A DNA stretch of 64,000 nucleotides from Geminicoccaceae bacterium (GCA_025999455.1 AP024683.1:441501-505500), one strand, 5' to 3'. Counted from the stretch's first letter, positions 1 to 9,966 are shown. The notes: generated from the sequence alone by a model not told the origin. Translations and numbers: made by a program.

Positions 1-309
1 AAGATCGGGCAGGACGTCGCCATCCTCGCCCAGGACGAGGTGGCCGAGCTCCTCGTCGAAGGTGGCGGGACCTCCTCGGCGATGCCGCACAAGGTCAATC
101 CCGTGGCCGCGGAGGTGCTCGTGGCGCTCGCGCGTCACGCCGCGGCACTGGCCGGTGCGATGCACCAGGCGTCGGTCCACGAGAACGAGCGGTCGGGGGC
201 CGCCTGGACGCTCGAATGGCTGGCCTTGCCGCCGCTCCTCCTCGCGACCGGGGCGGCCACCTTGCGTGCGCTCGACCTCCTGGAGCGCCTCCGCTTGCCC
301 GAGGCCTGA
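1..309 (+). CDS. pcaB: 3-carboxy-cis,cis-muconate cycloisomerase-like lyase, C-terminal fragment
   Basis: Only the last 102 codons are present; the reading frame is open from base 1, so the gene begins outside the window. The fragment carries the fumarase/aspartase superfamily signature GTSSAMPHKVNP (about residues 23-34 of the fragment), the flexible loop that closes over the substrate. The form SSAMPHKxNP, followed by a helical domain with HENERSGAAWTLEW, resembles PcaB, which cycloisomerises 3-carboxymuconate in the protocatechuate branch of the beta-ketoadipate pathway. Adenylosuccinate lyase or argininosuccinate lyase fit less well. No other pca gene is visible downstream; an ABC-F gene follows after 23 bases. 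The superfamily is certain; the exact substrate is not. Confidence 0.65.
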   Translation, partial: KIGQDVAILAQDEVAELLVEGGGTSSAMPHKVNPVAAEVLVALARHAAALAGAMHQASVHENERSGAAWTLEWLALPPLLLATGAATLRALDLLERLRLPEA

Positions 310-332
310 GGCCAGGAGGACGCGGCCGCCTC

Positions 333-2210
333 ATGCTCGATCTCGTCGACGTCACCTTGCGGGTCGCCGGCCGGCCGCTCCTCGAAGGAGCGTCGCTGCA
401 CCTGCCGGCGGGCGCGCGGATGGCGCTGGTCGGCCGCAACGGGACCGGTAAGACGAGCCTCTTGCGGCTGATCGCGGGCGAGCTCCAGCCCGATGCCGGC
501 ACCGTGCGCCTCCAGGCGGGCGTGCGGATCGGGACGGTGGCGCAGGAAGCACCGGGCGGCGCGCTCACACCACTCGAGGCGGTCCTCGCCGCCGACCGCG
601 AACGAAGCGCCCTCCTCGCCGAACGGGAGCGGGCTTCGCCCGAACGCCTGGTCGAGATCGAGGAGCGGTTGCGGACGATCGGCGCCGGTGCAGCGCCGGC
701 ACGGGCGGCTCGGATCCTGGCCGGGCTCGGCTTCGACGAGGCGGCCCGCGCGCGCCCGCTCGACACCTTCTCGGGCGGCTGGCGGATGCGCGTGGCACTC
801 GCCGCCGTGCTCTTCCTCGAGCCGGATCTCCTGCTCTTGGACGAGCCGACCAACCATCTCGACCTCGAGGCGGCGCTCTGGCTCGAGGCGCATCTCGCGA
901 CCTATCCGCGCACGCTCCTCCTCGTGAGCCACGACCGCGATCTCTTGAACCGCGTGCCGGAGCGGATCTGCCACCTCGAGGGCAAGAAGCTCCAGGTCTA
1001 CAGCGGCAATTACGACGCCTTCGAGCGGCAACGGGCGGCCAAGCTCGAGCGCGATGCCAAGCTGCGCGCCCGACAGGAGGCCGAGCGGGCGCGCATCCGG
1101 GCCTTCGTCGACCGCTTCCGCTACAAGGCGAGCAAGGCCCGCCAAGCGCAGAGCCGGCTCAAGATGCTCGCCCGGATGGAGCCGGTCGCGCAGGCCCTGA
1201 TCGAGCCCGAGGTGCGGTTCGACCTGCCCGCCGGGCGGATCCCGGCGCCGCCTCTGATCACCCTCGAACAGGTACGGGTCGGCTACGGTACGAAGGTGGT
1301 GCTCGACCGTCTCGACCTGCGGATCGACCCGGACGATCGGATCGCGCTCCTCGGTGCCAACGGCAACGGGAAGTCGACCTTCGCCAAGCTCCTGGCCGGG
1401 CGGCTGCCGCCCATGGCCGGAACGATCACCCGGGCGCGCGGCCTGGTCGTCGGCTTCTTCGCCCAGCACCAGCTCGAGGAGCTCGACCCGGAAGCGACCG
1501 CCCTCGAGCATCTGGCGCGCCGGCTGCCGCGCGAAAGCGAGCAGGCTTTGCGCGAACGGCTCGCCCGCTTCGGGCTCGGGCAAGAGCGCGCCACGACCCG
1601 CGCCCGCCACCTCTCGGGCGGCGAGCGGTCCCGGCTCGCCCTCGCCCTCGCTTGTCTCGAGCCGCCCAACCTCTTGATCCTGGACGAGCCCACCAACCAC
1701 CTCGACATCGATTCCCGGGAAGCCCTGGTCGAGGCGCTCGTCGCCTTCGAGGGTGCCGTGGTCCTGATCAGCCACGACCGCCACCTGATCGAGGCGACCG
1801 CCGATGCGCTCTGGCTCGTAGCCGACGGGCGGGTCCGGCCGTTCGACGGCGACGTCGAGGATTATCGCCGGCTCTTGCTCGAGACCTCGAGCCCGGCGCC
1901 GGTCGCGGCACCGGCGCCCGCCCCGGCGCGCGGGCCGGAACGGCTCGGGGCGGCGGAACGGCGCAGCCGGCTCGCACCCCTGCGCCAGCGCGCTCGGGAG
2001 GCGGAGAAGGAGATCGAAACGCTCGTCGCCCGTCGAGCGGCGATCGAACAGGCGCTCGCCGATCCGGCGCTCTACCGCGACGGTGCGGCGGTGGTGGCGC
2101 ACCGGCGCGAGCTCGCCGAACTCGCTGAGCGGATCGCCGCCGCCGAAGCCCGCTGGCTCGAGGCCGCGGCCGAGATCGAGGCGATCGAGACGGGCACGCC
2201 CGCCTCTTGA
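333..2210 (+). CDS. ABC-F family ATPase (Uup/YheS-like)
   Basis: Soluble 625-residue protein with two ABC ATPase domains and no membrane segment, the layout of ABC-F proteins that act on the ribosome (translation factors or antibiotic protection). Domain 1 has Walker A GRNGTGKTS near residue 34, signature SGGWRMR near 147 and Walker B/DEPTNHLD near 170. A charged linker (about 225-290, containing RYKASKARQAQSR) corresponds to the P-site tRNA-interaction motif. Domain 2 has GANGNGKST near 341, LSGGERSRL near 427 and DEPTNHLD near 451. A charged coiled coil fills the last 80 residues, as in Uup and YheS. The start ATG follows AGGAGGA (314-320), so an upstream in-frame start at 216 is rejected. 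The precise ABC-F subclass cannot be fixed by eye. Confidence 0.93.
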   Translation: MLDLVDVTLRVAGRPLLEGASLHLPAGARMALVGRNGTGKTSLLRLIAGELQPDAGTVRLQAGVRIGTVAQEAPGGALTPLEAVLAADRERSALLAERERASPERLVEIEERLRTIGAGAAPARAARILAGLGFDEAARARPLDTFSGGWRMRVALAAVLFLEPDLLLLDEPTNHLDLEAALWLEAHLATYPRTLLLVSHDRDLLNRVPERICHLEGKKLQVYSGNYDAFERQRAAKLERDAKLRARQEAERARIRAFVDRFRYKASKARQAQSRLKMLARMEPVAQALIEPEVRFDLPAGRIPAPPLITLEQVRVGYGTKVVLDRLDLRIDPDDRIALLGANGNGKSTFAKLLAGRLPPMAGTITRARGLVVGFFAQHQLEELDPEATALEHLARRLPRESEQALRERLARFGLGQERATTRARHLSGGERSRLALALACLEPPNLLILDEPTNHLDIDSREALVEALVAFEGAVVLISHDRHLIEATADALWLVADGRVRPFDGDVEDYRRLLLETSSPAPVAAPAPAPARGPERLGAAERRSRLAPLRQRAREAEKEIETLVARRAAIEQALADPALYRDGAAVVAHRRELAELAERIAAAEARWLEAAAEIEAIETGTPAS

Positions 2211-2216
2211 CCGGAG

Positions 2217-2244
2217 AAAAAAGAGGCGCGGCGAACCGCGCCTC
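2217..2244 (-). terminator. Rho-independent terminator of the phytase-like gene
   Basis: Read on the minus strand there is a perfect 9-bp stem (GAGGCGCGG at 2223-2231 with CCGCGCCTC at 2236-2244) with a 4-base loop, followed at once by six T residues. It lies 23 bases past the stop of the minus-strand gene. On the plus strand the A-tract precedes the stem, so it would terminate the convergent ABC-F transcript less efficiently. Confidence 0.85.
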
Positions 2245-2266
2245 CCGGTGACGTATCGGCCGCGTC

Positions 2267-3625
2267 TCAGCGACGCGTGAGAAAATCTCCGACGTCGAGG
2301 AGCGCGAACTCGGTGGCGTCGGCCGTGTTCGGCAACCGGCCGGCCGAGAACGGCAGATTGTTGTCGTTGGCGACGACGATGTGCCGCTCGTCCACGACGT
2401 CGACGTTTTCGATCGTCACGAACGGGAAGGTGAAGCGACCGTCGACGGTCCCGACCTTCGCGACACCCTTGGGATCGGCGACGTTCAAGAGATCGACGTA
2501 GGCCACTTTCTCGACGAGCCCGGCGTCGTTCGCCTGCGCCATGTCGATCAGGTGGACCCGCTTGAACTCGGCGACCTTGGGGAAGCAACCCGACTTCTGC
2601 TCGGGCTTGCAGAGGAGGCGCGGGTCGCCCTCGAGGTTGTCGCGCTCGATGACGAGAGCGCGCGTGGCGTCGATCATGTTGAAGTCGCCGATGTTGTTTC
2701 CGGCCACCTCGAGCGCGTATTTCCAGCTCTTGCCGGTCCATTTGCGGGCCTGGACGTCGAACTCGAGGATACGGAGCACCTCTTTGCCGCCGACCGTTTC
2801 GACCGCCGCCTGCTCGCCGACGTAGATCGGCCCTTCCAGCATGGCGTAAAGGAAGCGACCGTCGGGCGAAGCGGCCATGCCCTCGAAGCCGCGCGACCGC
2901 CGCACCTCGAAGCGGACCTGCCCCGGGGTCGCTGGAGTCGCGACGGCGTGGTGGTCGGGCGAGCGGACGACCTTGCCCTCGACCTCGGTCTCGTGGAAGC
3001 TCACGACCCTACCGGTCCGGTCGACGGCGATCAGGTACGGGCCGAACTCGTCGCCGATCCAGTGGAGATCCCCCACCGTCTGGATCGATTCGATGTCGAG
3101 ATCGCCACCGGTAAGATAGCGCTCGCGGGTGAACTCGTTGACGATCCGGAACGGCACGACCTTGTCCGGATCGTGCAGGAAAACGGATTTGTCGCGGCGC
3201 ACCCGGCCGGTCGACCAGTCGATCGCGACCTCGTGGAGGGACAAGAGCGCGTCCGGCGAGTTGCCCTTGCTGCCGAAGCCGTTGTCGATCAGGACCCGGA
3301 ACCGGTCACGGGCGAGCGTCTCGATGCCCGAGAAACCCTGTACCGGTTGACCGACGAAGGGCAGTGCTACGCCGGTCGTCCGGCCGTCCAGGAAGGATTT
3401 GCCCTCGACCGACCCGATCTCTTCCACGCGGCGGTTGGCGACGGCCGCGAACCGGCCCGAGACGAAGAAGGCCGCTCCGGCCTCGGCGGGTGGAGCCATG
3501 AAGCTCATGGCCGGCAGGACCGCGTGGCCCGCGAGGGTCGCATGCACGGCCTCGGACGCTTGGGCGAGCGAAACGGCCGATCCCAAGAGCAGCCCGAAAG
3601 CCCATCTCGTAAGGTAGCCGCGCAT
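2267..3625 (-). CDS. Secreted esterase-like phytase family protein (PF13449 type)
   Basis: 452 residues starting with a classical Sec signal peptide (MRGYLTRW, then a hydrophobic stretch ending AQASEA around residue 25), so it is periplasmic or secreted. The body has the pattern of the esterase-like phytase family: a GFSGIETL segment near residue 97, the diagnostic RGFEGMAASPDGRFLYAMLE near 245, and a C-terminal DNNLPFS segment before a short tail. The fold is expected to be a beta-propeller; proposed substrates are phosphate esters such as phytate, but activity in this family is poorly defined. The ATG is preceded by GGAGGCGCC. It is monocistronic, ends at a strong terminator, and converges with the ABC-F gene. 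Confidence 0.82.
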   Translation of the reverse strand: MRGYLTRWAFGLLLGSAVSLAQASEAVHATLAGHAVLPAMSFMAPPAEAGAAFFVSGRFAAVANRRVEEIGSVEGKSFLDGRTTGVALPFVGQPVQGFSGIETLARDRFRVLIDNGFGSKGNSPDALLSLHEVAIDWSTGRVRRDKSVFLHDPDKVVPFRIVNEFTRERYLTGGDLDIESIQTVGDLHWIGDEFGPYLIAVDRTGRVVSFHETEVEGKVVRSPDHHAVATPATPGQVRFEVRRSRGFEGMAASPDGRFLYAMLEGPIYVGEQAAVETVGGKEVLRILEFDVQARKWTGKSWKYALEVAGNNIGDFNMIDATRALVIERDNLEGDPRLLCKPEQKSGCFPKVAEFKRVHLIDMAQANDAGLVEKVAYVDLLNVADPKGVAKVGTVDGRFTFPFVTIENVDVVDERHIVVANDNNLPFSAGRLPNTADATEFALLDVGDFLTRR

Positions 3626-3727
3626 GGCGCCTCCGCATCTCCGTGTTGGCGCGCCGGCGGCTAACGACCTTTCGTGACCGTCTCGCGAACGCCCCGTGAC
3701 CGGGCCGTCGCGGATCGGGGCGGGCGC

Positions 3728-4642
3728 TCAGGCCCGGCCGAGCTCGTCGCGCAGGATCTCGAGCGCCATTCGCAAAAGGTTGACCGAGGCCTCACGGGTC
3801 ATGAAGCCGGCGTGCGGCGTGAGCGTCGTGTTGGGAAGCGTGCGCAAGGGGCTGTCGGCGGGCAGCGGCTCCTCGGCGAAGACGTCGAGGGCCGCATGCG
3901 CGATCCGGCCCTCGCGCAAGGCCTCGACGAGTGCCACCTCGTCGACGATCGCACCCCGCGCGGTGTTGACGAAGATCGCGCCGGGCTTGAGAAGCGCGAG
4001 CTTGTCCCGGCTCAAGAGCCCGCGCGTCTCCTCGTTCAAGCCGAGGTGGAGCGAGACGACGTCCGACCGGCGCAGGAGCTCGTCGAGCGGCACGGCTTCG
4101 CAGGGCAGCTCGGCGGGCACGCCCGAACGGTTCCAGGCCAAGACCTTCATGCCGATCCCGGCGCAGAGGCGGATCATCTCGCGGCCGATCCCGCCCGTGC
4201 CGATCACGCCGACCGTCTTGCCCAAGAGTTCCACGCTGTTCTTGGGCTGGAACAGGCCGGCCCGCACCTCGCGGTCCATTTCGGCGACACGGTGGGCGGC
4301 GGCGAGCATCAGAGCGAAGGCGTGCTCGGCCACGCTCCGATCGCCGTAGCCCTTGTAGCTCCGCACGGTGATGCCGAGCCGGCGGGCTGCGTCGAGATCG
4401 ATGAAGCTGCCGGCCCCGGTGCCGAGGAAGACGATGCAGCGCAGATCCCGGCAACGCTCCAGGATCTCGGCCGTGAAGCGGCTGTGATCGTTCAGGATGT
4501 GGCTGCGCCCGGCGCACAGCTTCACGAGCTCGTCGCCGACCGGGTCGCCGACGACGATCTCGAGGTCGGGCACGAGGTGCGCGAGCCCCTCGTCGTAGAG
4601 CTCCTTCAAGAAAGTCGGGCAGTCGATGAACAGGGGTCGCAC
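3728..4642 (-). CDS. D-isomer-specific 2-hydroxyacid dehydrogenase
   Basis: 304 residues. Start chosen at GTG 4642 behind GGGAGA; the much longer open frame upstream is non-coding and runs into the divergent xsc gene. It has the NAD-binding motif VGVIGTGGIG (about 142-151) and the catalytic triad Arg (in NTARG), Glu (in DVFAEEPL) and His (in LTPHAGF) of the D-3-phosphoglycerate dehydrogenase/formate dehydrogenase family. Reaction: NAD(P)-linked interconversion of a 2-hydroxy acid and a 2-oxo acid. It is transcribed divergently from xsc with a 129-base gap containing two inverted repeats. Since (S)-sulfolactate dehydrogenase SlcC belongs to this family, a role feeding sulfopyruvate to the sulfoacetaldehyde pathway is possible, but the substrate is not shown by the sequence. 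Confidence 0.88.
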   Translation of the reverse strand: MRPLFIDCPTFLKELYDEGLAHLVPDLEIVVGDPVGDELVKLCAGRSHILNDHSRFTAEILERCRDLRCIVFLGTGAGSFIDLDAARRLGITVRSYKGYGDRSVAEHAFALMLAAAHRVAEMDREVRAGLFQPKNSVELLGKTVGVIGTGGIGREMIRLCAGIGMKVLAWNRSGVPAELPCEAVPLDELLRRSDVVSLHLGLNEETRGLLSRDKLALLKPGAIFVNTARGAIVDEVALVEALREGRIAHAALDVFAEEPLPADSPLRTLPNTTLTPHAGFMTREASVNLLRMALEILRDELGRA

Positions 4643-4665
4643 GGATCGTCTCCCGACGCTCGACC

Positions 4666-4739
4666 GGTTCGCCGAACCACGTTCCGGCCGGCCCTCCGGC
4701 CGCCTCGACCTCTTGGCGGAAGCGCGGGAGCGTGCCAAG
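4666..4739. promoter_or_regulatory. Inverted repeats in the xsc / hydroxyacid dehydrogenase divergent promoter region
   Basis: Two inverted repeats lie between the divergent genes. GGTTCG-C-CGAACC (4666-4678) is a perfect 6-bp palindrome around one base. CTTGGC (4712-4717) and GCCAAG (4734-4739) form a 6-bp repeat with a 16-base spacer. Such dyads fit binding sites of a dimeric regulator controlling both genes, but no regulator gene is adjacent and this is inferred from symmetry only. Confidence 0.35.
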
Positions 4740-4771
4740 CCCGTGCCGAAACGAGGTGGGAGGCTCGCGCG

Positions 4772-6490
4772 ATGACCCGCATGTCGCCGTCCGAAGCGTT
4801 CGTCGAAACGCTGGTCGCGCACGGTGTGACCGACGTCTTCGGGATCGTGGGCTCGGCCTACATGGACGCGCTCGACATCTTCCCGGCGGCCGGGATCCGC
4901 TTCTGGTCGGTGGCGCACGAGCAGAACGCCGCGCACATGGCCGACGGCTACAGCCGGGCCTCGGGCCGCCACGGCGTGTGCATCGCCCAGAACGGGCCCG
5001 GGATCACGAACTTCGTGACGGCGATCGCGGCTGCCTATTGGGCGCACAGCCCGGTCGTCGCCATCACCCCGGAAACGGGCTCGATGACGATCGGCCTCGG
5101 CGGCTTCCAGGAGACCGACCAGCTCCCGATCTTTTCGAAGATCACCCGCTACCAGGCGCACGTGAACCGCCCGGAGCGGATCGCCGAGCTCACCCACCGC
5201 GCTTTCCAGCTCGCCATGCTCGAGCGCGGGCCCACCCAGGTCAACATTCCCCGCGACTATTTCTACGGCGAGTACGACTACACGATCCCGACCCCGATCA
5301 CCGTGCGCCGGGCCGCCGGCTCACCCGAGAGTCTCGACGAGGCCGCCGCACTCCTCGCCCGCGCGCGCTTCCCGGTGATCCTCGCGGGCGGTGGGGTGAT
5401 CATGTCGGACGGTCAGCGCGAAGCGGTGGCGCTCGCCGAACATCTCGAAGCCCCGGTCGTCTGCTCCTATCTGCACAACGACGCCTTCCCGGCCTCGCAT
5501 CGGCTCGCCTGTGGCCCGCTCGGCTATCAGGGCTCGAAGGCGGCGATGCGGATCCTGGCCCAGGCCGACGTCGTCCTCGTGCTCGGCTCGCGGCTCGGCC
5601 CGTTCGGCACGCTCCCCCAATACGGCATCGATTATTGGCCGAAAGAGGCCAAGATCATCCAGGTCGACGCCGACCATCGCGTGCTCGGCCTCGTCAAGAA
5701 CGTCGACGTCGCCGTGCACGGCGACGCCAAAGGCGCGGCGCGCGAGATCCTCGCCCGGTTGGAGCAAGCGAACGTCGCGATCGCGGCGCGCGCCAATGCC
5801 GCGGAACGGCTCGCCGAGGTCGACCGGCAGAAGCGCGCTTGGGCGCAAGAACTCGAGAGCATGTCGATCGCCGCGGGCTCGCCGATCGCGCCGCGTCGGG
5901 CATTACGCGAACTCGCGCGGGCGCTGCCGAAAGGCAGCATGGTGACCACCGACATCGGCAACGTTTGTTCGATCGCCAACAGCTATCTCAAGTTCGACGA
6001 AGCGCCCTCCTTCTTCGCCGCGATGAGCTTCGGCAATTGCGGCTACGCCTTCCCGACCGCGATGGGGGCCAAGGTCGCCAAGCCGGATCGACCGGCCGTG
6101 GCTTACGTGGGCGACGGTGCCTGGGGGATGAGCCTCAACGAGGTCCTCACCTGTGTGCGCGAGAACATCGCGGTCGTGGCCGTCGTCTTCAACAACGGCC
6201 AGTGGGGGGCGGAGAAGAAGAACCAGATCGACTATTACGCCGACCGCTATCTCGGCACGAACCTCAAGAACCCGAGTTTCGCGGCGGTCGCGCGGGCCAT
6301 GGGTGCGGACGGGGTCACGGTCGACCATCCCGACCAGGTGGGCGATGCGCTCCGCGCCGCACTCGCCTCGGGGCGGCCCACCGTCCTCGAGCTCATGCTC
6401 ACCCAGGAGCTGGGCGAACCTTTCCGCCGCGACGCCTTGAAGAAGCCGCGCCGGCACCTCCCGAAATACGCGGCCTACACGGTGGCCTGA
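4772..6490 (+). CDS. xsc: Sulfoacetaldehyde acetyltransferase
   Basis: Thiamine-diphosphate enzyme of 572 residues that converts sulfoacetaldehyde plus phosphate to acetyl phosphate and sulfite, the desulfonating step of taurine, isethionate and sulfolactate breakdown. The N-terminus closely follows Xsc: SEAFVETLVAHGVTDVFGIV, then GSAYMDALDIFPAAGIRF, the catalytic Glu in VAHEQNAAHMADGYSRASGR, and PETGSMTIGLGGFQETDQLP. A second Xsc hallmark is PTQVNIPRDYFYGEYDY near 155. The ThDP/Mg motif GDGAWGMSLNE through VVFNNGQWG lies around 447-475. ATG is preceded by GGGAGG (4758-4763). The usual companion pta is not adjacent, but the next plus-strand gene, maeB, has a Pta-like domain. No taurine transporter or transaminase is in the window. 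Confidence 0.94.
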   Translation: MTRMSPSEAFVETLVAHGVTDVFGIVGSAYMDALDIFPAAGIRFWSVAHEQNAAHMADGYSRASGRHGVCIAQNGPGITNFVTAIAAAYWAHSPVVAITPETGSMTIGLGGFQETDQLPIFSKITRYQAHVNRPERIAELTHRAFQLAMLERGPTQVNIPRDYFYGEYDYTIPTPITVRRAAGSPESLDEAAALLARARFPVILAGGGVIMSDGQREAVALAEHLEAPVVCSYLHNDAFPASHRLACGPLGYQGSKAAMRILAQADVVLVLGSRLGPFGTLPQYGIDYWPKEAKIIQVDADHRVLGLVKNVDVAVHGDAKGAAREILARLEQANVAIAARANAAERLAEVDRQKRAWAQELESMSIAAGSPIAPRRALRELARALPKGSMVTTDIGNVCSIANSYLKFDEAPSFFAAMSFGNCGYAFPTAMGAKVAKPDRPAVAYVGDGAWGMSLNEVLTCVRENIAVVAVVFNNGQWGAEKKNQIDYYADRYLGTNLKNPSFAAVARAMGADGVTVDHPDQVGDALRAALASGRPTVLELMLTQELGEPFRRDALKKPRRHLPKYAAYTVA

Positions 6491-6515
6491 AACGGGAGCG
6501 GGTGGCGGTCCGCGC

Positions 6516-7490
6516 TCAGCGGTTCCAGGGATTGCGCTGCCAAGCGCTGCCCCGGCCGATGCCGCTCTCGGGCACGCTGCCGCGGCGCCGGGCCGCGGGC
6601 GTCGTGCGCCGTGGCTGCGGCTCGAAGCCGCCGCCCGAGCCCATCGTCCGGGCCAGCTCGACCAGGGCCGCGACACGGCTCTCGGTCGAGGGGTGGGTGC
6701 GAAACAGATTGTCGACCCCGCCCATGCGCAACGGGTTGACGATGAAGAGATGCGCGGTCGCGGGATTGTGCTCGGCCGTGGGCATGACGCGCCCCTCGGC
6801 CAGGGCCTCGATCCGCTGCAGGGCGCGGGCGAGCCAGAGCGGCTGACCGCAGATCTGGGCACCCAGGCGGTCGGCCGCATATTCGCGGGTCCGCGAGATC
6901 GCGAGCTGGACCAGCATCGCCGCGAGCGGCGCCAGGATCATGACGAGGAGCGCGCCGACCACGCCGAGCGGATGACGATTTTCCGAATCGCGCGAGCCGC
7001 CGAACAGGAAGCCGAACTGGGCGAGCATGCCGATCGCGCCCGCGATCGTCGCGGCGACCGTCATGATGAGCGTGTCGCGGTTCTTGATGTGGGCGAGCTC
7101 GTGGGCGATCACGCCCGCGAGCTCCTCGCGCGGCAGCGTCTCGAGGATCCCGGTCGTGACCGCGACCGCCGCGTGCTGCGGATCGCGGCCCGTGGCGAAC
7201 GCGTTCGGCTGGTCGCTCGGGATCACGTAGAGGGCGGGCATCGGCAGCTCGGCGCGCCGGGCGAGCTCGGCGACCATGTCCCAGAGCTCGGGTGCGGTCG
7301 CCCGGCTCACGGGCTGCGCATCGTGCATGCGCAGGACCATCTTGTCCGAGTTCCACCAGGCGAACCCGTTCGTGGCGAGCGCGAAGAGGAAGGCGACGAA
7401 TAGCCCACCCTCGCCGCCGATCACCCAACCGACGGCCAGGAAGAGCGCGGTCATCGCCGCGAGCAGCAGCCCCGTCTTGAACAGGTTCAT
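6516..7490 (-). CDS. htpX: M48-family membrane zinc metalloprotease HtpX
   Basis: 324 residues. Two N-terminal transmembrane helices (about 5-45), then a cytoplasmic protease domain with the zinc motif HELAH near residue 131 and the second-ligand motif REYAADR near 210. A further pair of hydrophobic segments (about 145-200) is typical of HtpX, which degrades misfolded inner-membrane proteins. Start ATG 7490 follows GGAGCGAAGCC; an in-frame extension to 7745 would overlap the maeB leader and has no family similarity. The last 40 residues are Pro/Arg-rich and look disordered. It converges with xsc (25-base gap) and is divergent from maeB. Confidence 0.93.
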   Translation of the reverse strand: MNLFKTGLLLAAMTALFLAVGWVIGGEGGLFVAFLFALATNGFAWWNSDKMVLRMHDAQPVSRATAPELWDMVAELARRAELPMPALYVIPSDQPNAFATGRDPQHAAVAVTTGILETLPREELAGVIAHELAHIKNRDTLIMTVAATIAGAIGMLAQFGFLFGGSRDSENRHPLGVVGALLVMILAPLAAMLVQLAISRTREYAADRLGAQICGQPLWLARALQRIEALAEGRVMPTAEHNPATAHLFIVNPLRMGGVDNLFRTHPSTESRVAALVELARTMGSGGGFEPQPRRTTPAARRRGSVPESGIGRGSAWQRNPWNR

Positions 7491-7632
7491 GGCTTCGCTC
7501 CGAGCCGGGAACCGACGATCAGGTGGCGTGGCGCGGCCCGCCTGCCAAGGGCCCGCGCTTGCCGTGACCAGCGGTCGCGGCGACAATCCGTGACGGCGCC
7601 TCGACAGGAGTGGCGGGCCGGGGGAAGGAAGC

Positions 7633-9954
7633 ATGAGCGCTTGGGACGAGGGAGCACCGAACGCGGGCGGGCCGGTCACCTCCGAGGAAGCGCTCGAGGT
7701 CCATGCCCGCGGCCGCCCGGGCAAGATCGAGATCACGCCGACCAAGCCCTTGGCGACGCAGCGTGATCTCTCCCTGGTCTACTCCCCCGGCGTGGCGGCG
7801 CCCTGTCTCGCGATCGCCAAGGACCCCGCCAAAGCCTACGATTACACGGCCAAAGGCAATCTCGTCGCCGTGATCTCGAACGGCACGGCGGTCTTGGGGC
7901 TCGGTAATCTCGGGGCGCTCGGCAGCAAGCCGGTGATGGAAGGCAAGGCCGTCCTCTTCAAGCGGTTCGCCGACATCGACAGCATCGACCTCGAGATCGA
8001 CACGACCGACGTCGACGCCTTCGTCCAGTGCGTGAGCCTGCTCGGTCCGACCTTCGGCGGGATCAATCTCGAGGACATCAAGGCTCCCGAATGCTTCGTC
8101 ATCGAGCAGCGGCTGCGGGAGCTCATGGACATCCCGGTCTTCCACGACGATCAGCACGGGACGGCGATCATCGCCGCGGCCGGCTTGATCAACGCTCTCG
8201 ACCTCACCGGCCGCTCGCTGCGCGACGTGCGCATCGTCATCAACGGCGCCGGGGCCGCGGGCGTGGCCTGCGCCGAGCTCATCAAGGCCATGGGCGTGCC
8301 GCACGACCACGTGATCCTGTGCGACACCCAAGGGGTCATCTGGCGGGGCCGCACGACCGGCATGAACCAGTGGAAATCGGCGCACGCGGTCGACACCGAC
8401 GCGCGCACGCTCGCCGATGCGATGCGCGGCGCCGACGTCGCCTTCGGGCTCTCCGTCAAAGGTGCCTTCACGGCGGAGATGCTCGCCTCGATGGCCAAGA
8501 ACCCGATCGTCTTCGCGATGGCCAATCCGGATCCCGAGATCACGCCCGAAGAGGCCCGCGAGGTCCGCAAGGACGTCATCATCGCCACGGGCCGCAGCGA
8601 CTACCCCAACCAGATCAACAACGTCTTGGGCTTCCCTTACATTTTTCGCGGCGCGCTCGACGTCCGTGCCTCGACGATCAACGATTCGATGAAGATCGCC
8701 GCGGCCTACGCGATCGCAGCACTCGCGCGCGAAGACGTACCCGACGAGGTGACGGCCGCTTATCGCGGGCGGCGGCTGCGCTACGGGCCCGATTACTTCA
8801 TTCCCACACCCTTCGATCCGCGGCTCATCACCCACGTCCCCCCGGCCGTCGCCAAGGCGGCGATGGAAAGCGGGGTCGCGCGCCGGCCGATCCTCGACCT
8901 CGAGCGCTATCGAGCGCAGCTCCGCAGCCGGCTCGATCCGACCGCTTCGCGGATGCAGCTCGTCATCGATCGGGTCCGCGCCCAACCGAAGCGGGTCGTG
9001 TTCGCCGAGGGCGAAGAAGAGAAGGCGATCCGCGCCGCCCTCGCCTGGCGCGATCAAGGTCTCGGCACACCGATCCTCGTCGGTCGCGAAGATCGGATCG
9101 CCGCGACCTTGCAGAACATGGGATTGCGGGGGCTCGACGGCGTCGAGATCCACAATGCCCGGCTCTCCGAGCACAATCGTGCCTACGCCGAGTTCCTCTA
9201 TCGCCGCCAGCAGCGCAACGGCCTCTTGTTCCGCGATTGTCAGCGGCTCGTGAACCAGGACCGCAACGTCTTCGCCGCCTGCATGGTGGCCAACGGCCAG
9301 GCGGACGCGATGGTCACCGGGCTCACGCGCAATTACCACGACTGTCTGCAGGACGTGTTGCGGGTCATCGACCCCCGGCCCGGGCACCGGATCTTCGGGC
9401 TCACGATCATGGTGGCGCGCGGGCGGACGGTCTTCATCGCCGACACCAACGTCCACGAGCTGCCCGACACCAAGACCTTGGCCGACATCACGATCCAGAC
9501 GGCACGCGCGGTGCAGCGCATGGGGGTCACGCCGCGGGTGGCGCTCCTCTCCTTCGCGACCTTCGGCAACCCGCCGGTCTCCAAGGCGGCCCGCATCCGC
9601 GAGGTCGTGATGGAGCTCGACCGGCGCCAGGTCGATTTCGAATATGACGGCGAGATGGGCGCGGACGTCGCCCTCGATCCGGACCTCTTGGCGCTCTACC
9701 CGTTCTGCCGGCTCAAGGGCCCGGCCAACGTCTTGATCATGCCGGCGCTCCACTCCGCCAACATCGGCTACAAGCTGCTCAAGCAACTGGGCGGTGGCAC
9801 CGTCATCGGTCCCCTGCTCGAAGGGCTGTCGCACCCGGTGCAGATCGTGCCGATGAACGCCACGGTCTCGGACATCCTCAACATCGCGGCGATGGCGGCG
9901 CACGACGCGATCCGCGAGCCCGAGCTCGTCGCCGCCCGGGCGGCGGCCGAATAG
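7633..9954 (+). CDS. maeB: NADP-dependent malic enzyme with phosphotransacetylase-like domain
   Basis: 773 residues, the usual MaeB length. The N-terminal half is malic enzyme: YSPGVAAPC with the catalytic Tyr near 50, [23 protein letters not shown] near 83-105 containing the catalytic Lys, metal-ligand region FHDDQHGTA near 173, and the nucleotide fold [10 protein letters not shown] near 204. The C-terminal half (about 440-773) is a phosphate acetyltransferase-type domain ([41 protein letters not shown]); in most MaeB proteins this domain senses acetyl-CoA rather than catalysing. Reaction: malate plus NADP to pyruvate, CO2 and NADPH. ATG follows a GGGGGAAGGAAG leader. It converges with the flavoprotein operon, only 12 bases apart. 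Confidence 0.95.
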   Translation: MSAWDEGAPNAGGPVTSEEALEVHARGRPGKIEITPTKPLATQRDLSLVYSPGVAAPCLAIAKDPAKAYDYTAKGNLVAVISNGTAVLGLGNLGALGSKPVMEGKAVLFKRFADIDSIDLEIDTTDVDAFVQCVSLLGPTFGGINLEDIKAPECFVIEQRLRELMDIPVFHDDQHGTAIIAAAGLINALDLTGRSLRDVRIVINGAGAAGVACAELIKAMGVPHDHVILCDTQGVIWRGRTTGMNQWKSAHAVDTDARTLADAMRGADVAFGLSVKGAFTAEMLASMAKNPIVFAMANPDPEITPEEAREVRKDVIIATGRSDYPNQINNVLGFPYIFRGALDVRASTINDSMKIAAAYAIAALAREDVPDEVTAAYRGRRLRYGPDYFIPTPFDPRLITHVPPAVAKAAMESGVARRPILDLERYRAQLRSRLDPTASRMQLVIDRVRAQPKRVVFAEGEEEKAIRAALAWRDQGLGTPILVGREDRIAATLQNMGLRGLDGVEIHNARLSEHNRAYAEFLYRRQQRNGLLFRDCQRLVNQDRNVFAACMVANGQADAMVTGLTRNYHDCLQDVLRVIDPRPGHRIFGLTIMVARGRTVFIADTNVHELPDTKTLADITIQTARAVQRMGVTPRVALLSFATFGNPPVSKAARIREVVMELDRRQVDFEYDGEMGADVALDPDLLALYPFCRLKGPANVLIMPALHSANIGYKLLKQLGGGTVIGPLLEGLSHPVQIVPMNATVSDILNIAAMAAHDAIREPELVAARAAAE

Positions 9955-9966
9955 GCGAGCGGCGGA

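Noticed and set aside
135-2741. An 868-codon minus-strand frame across the ABC-F gene and part of the phytase-like gene
   Set aside because: It crosses two well-supported genes in the wrong frame and has no domain pattern. It is a GC-rich shadow.
3674-4771. A 366-codon N-terminal extension of Xsc
   Set aside because: It would overlap the whole hydroxyacid dehydrogenase gene, while Xsc proteins start at the ATG used here, which has a good ribosome-binding site.
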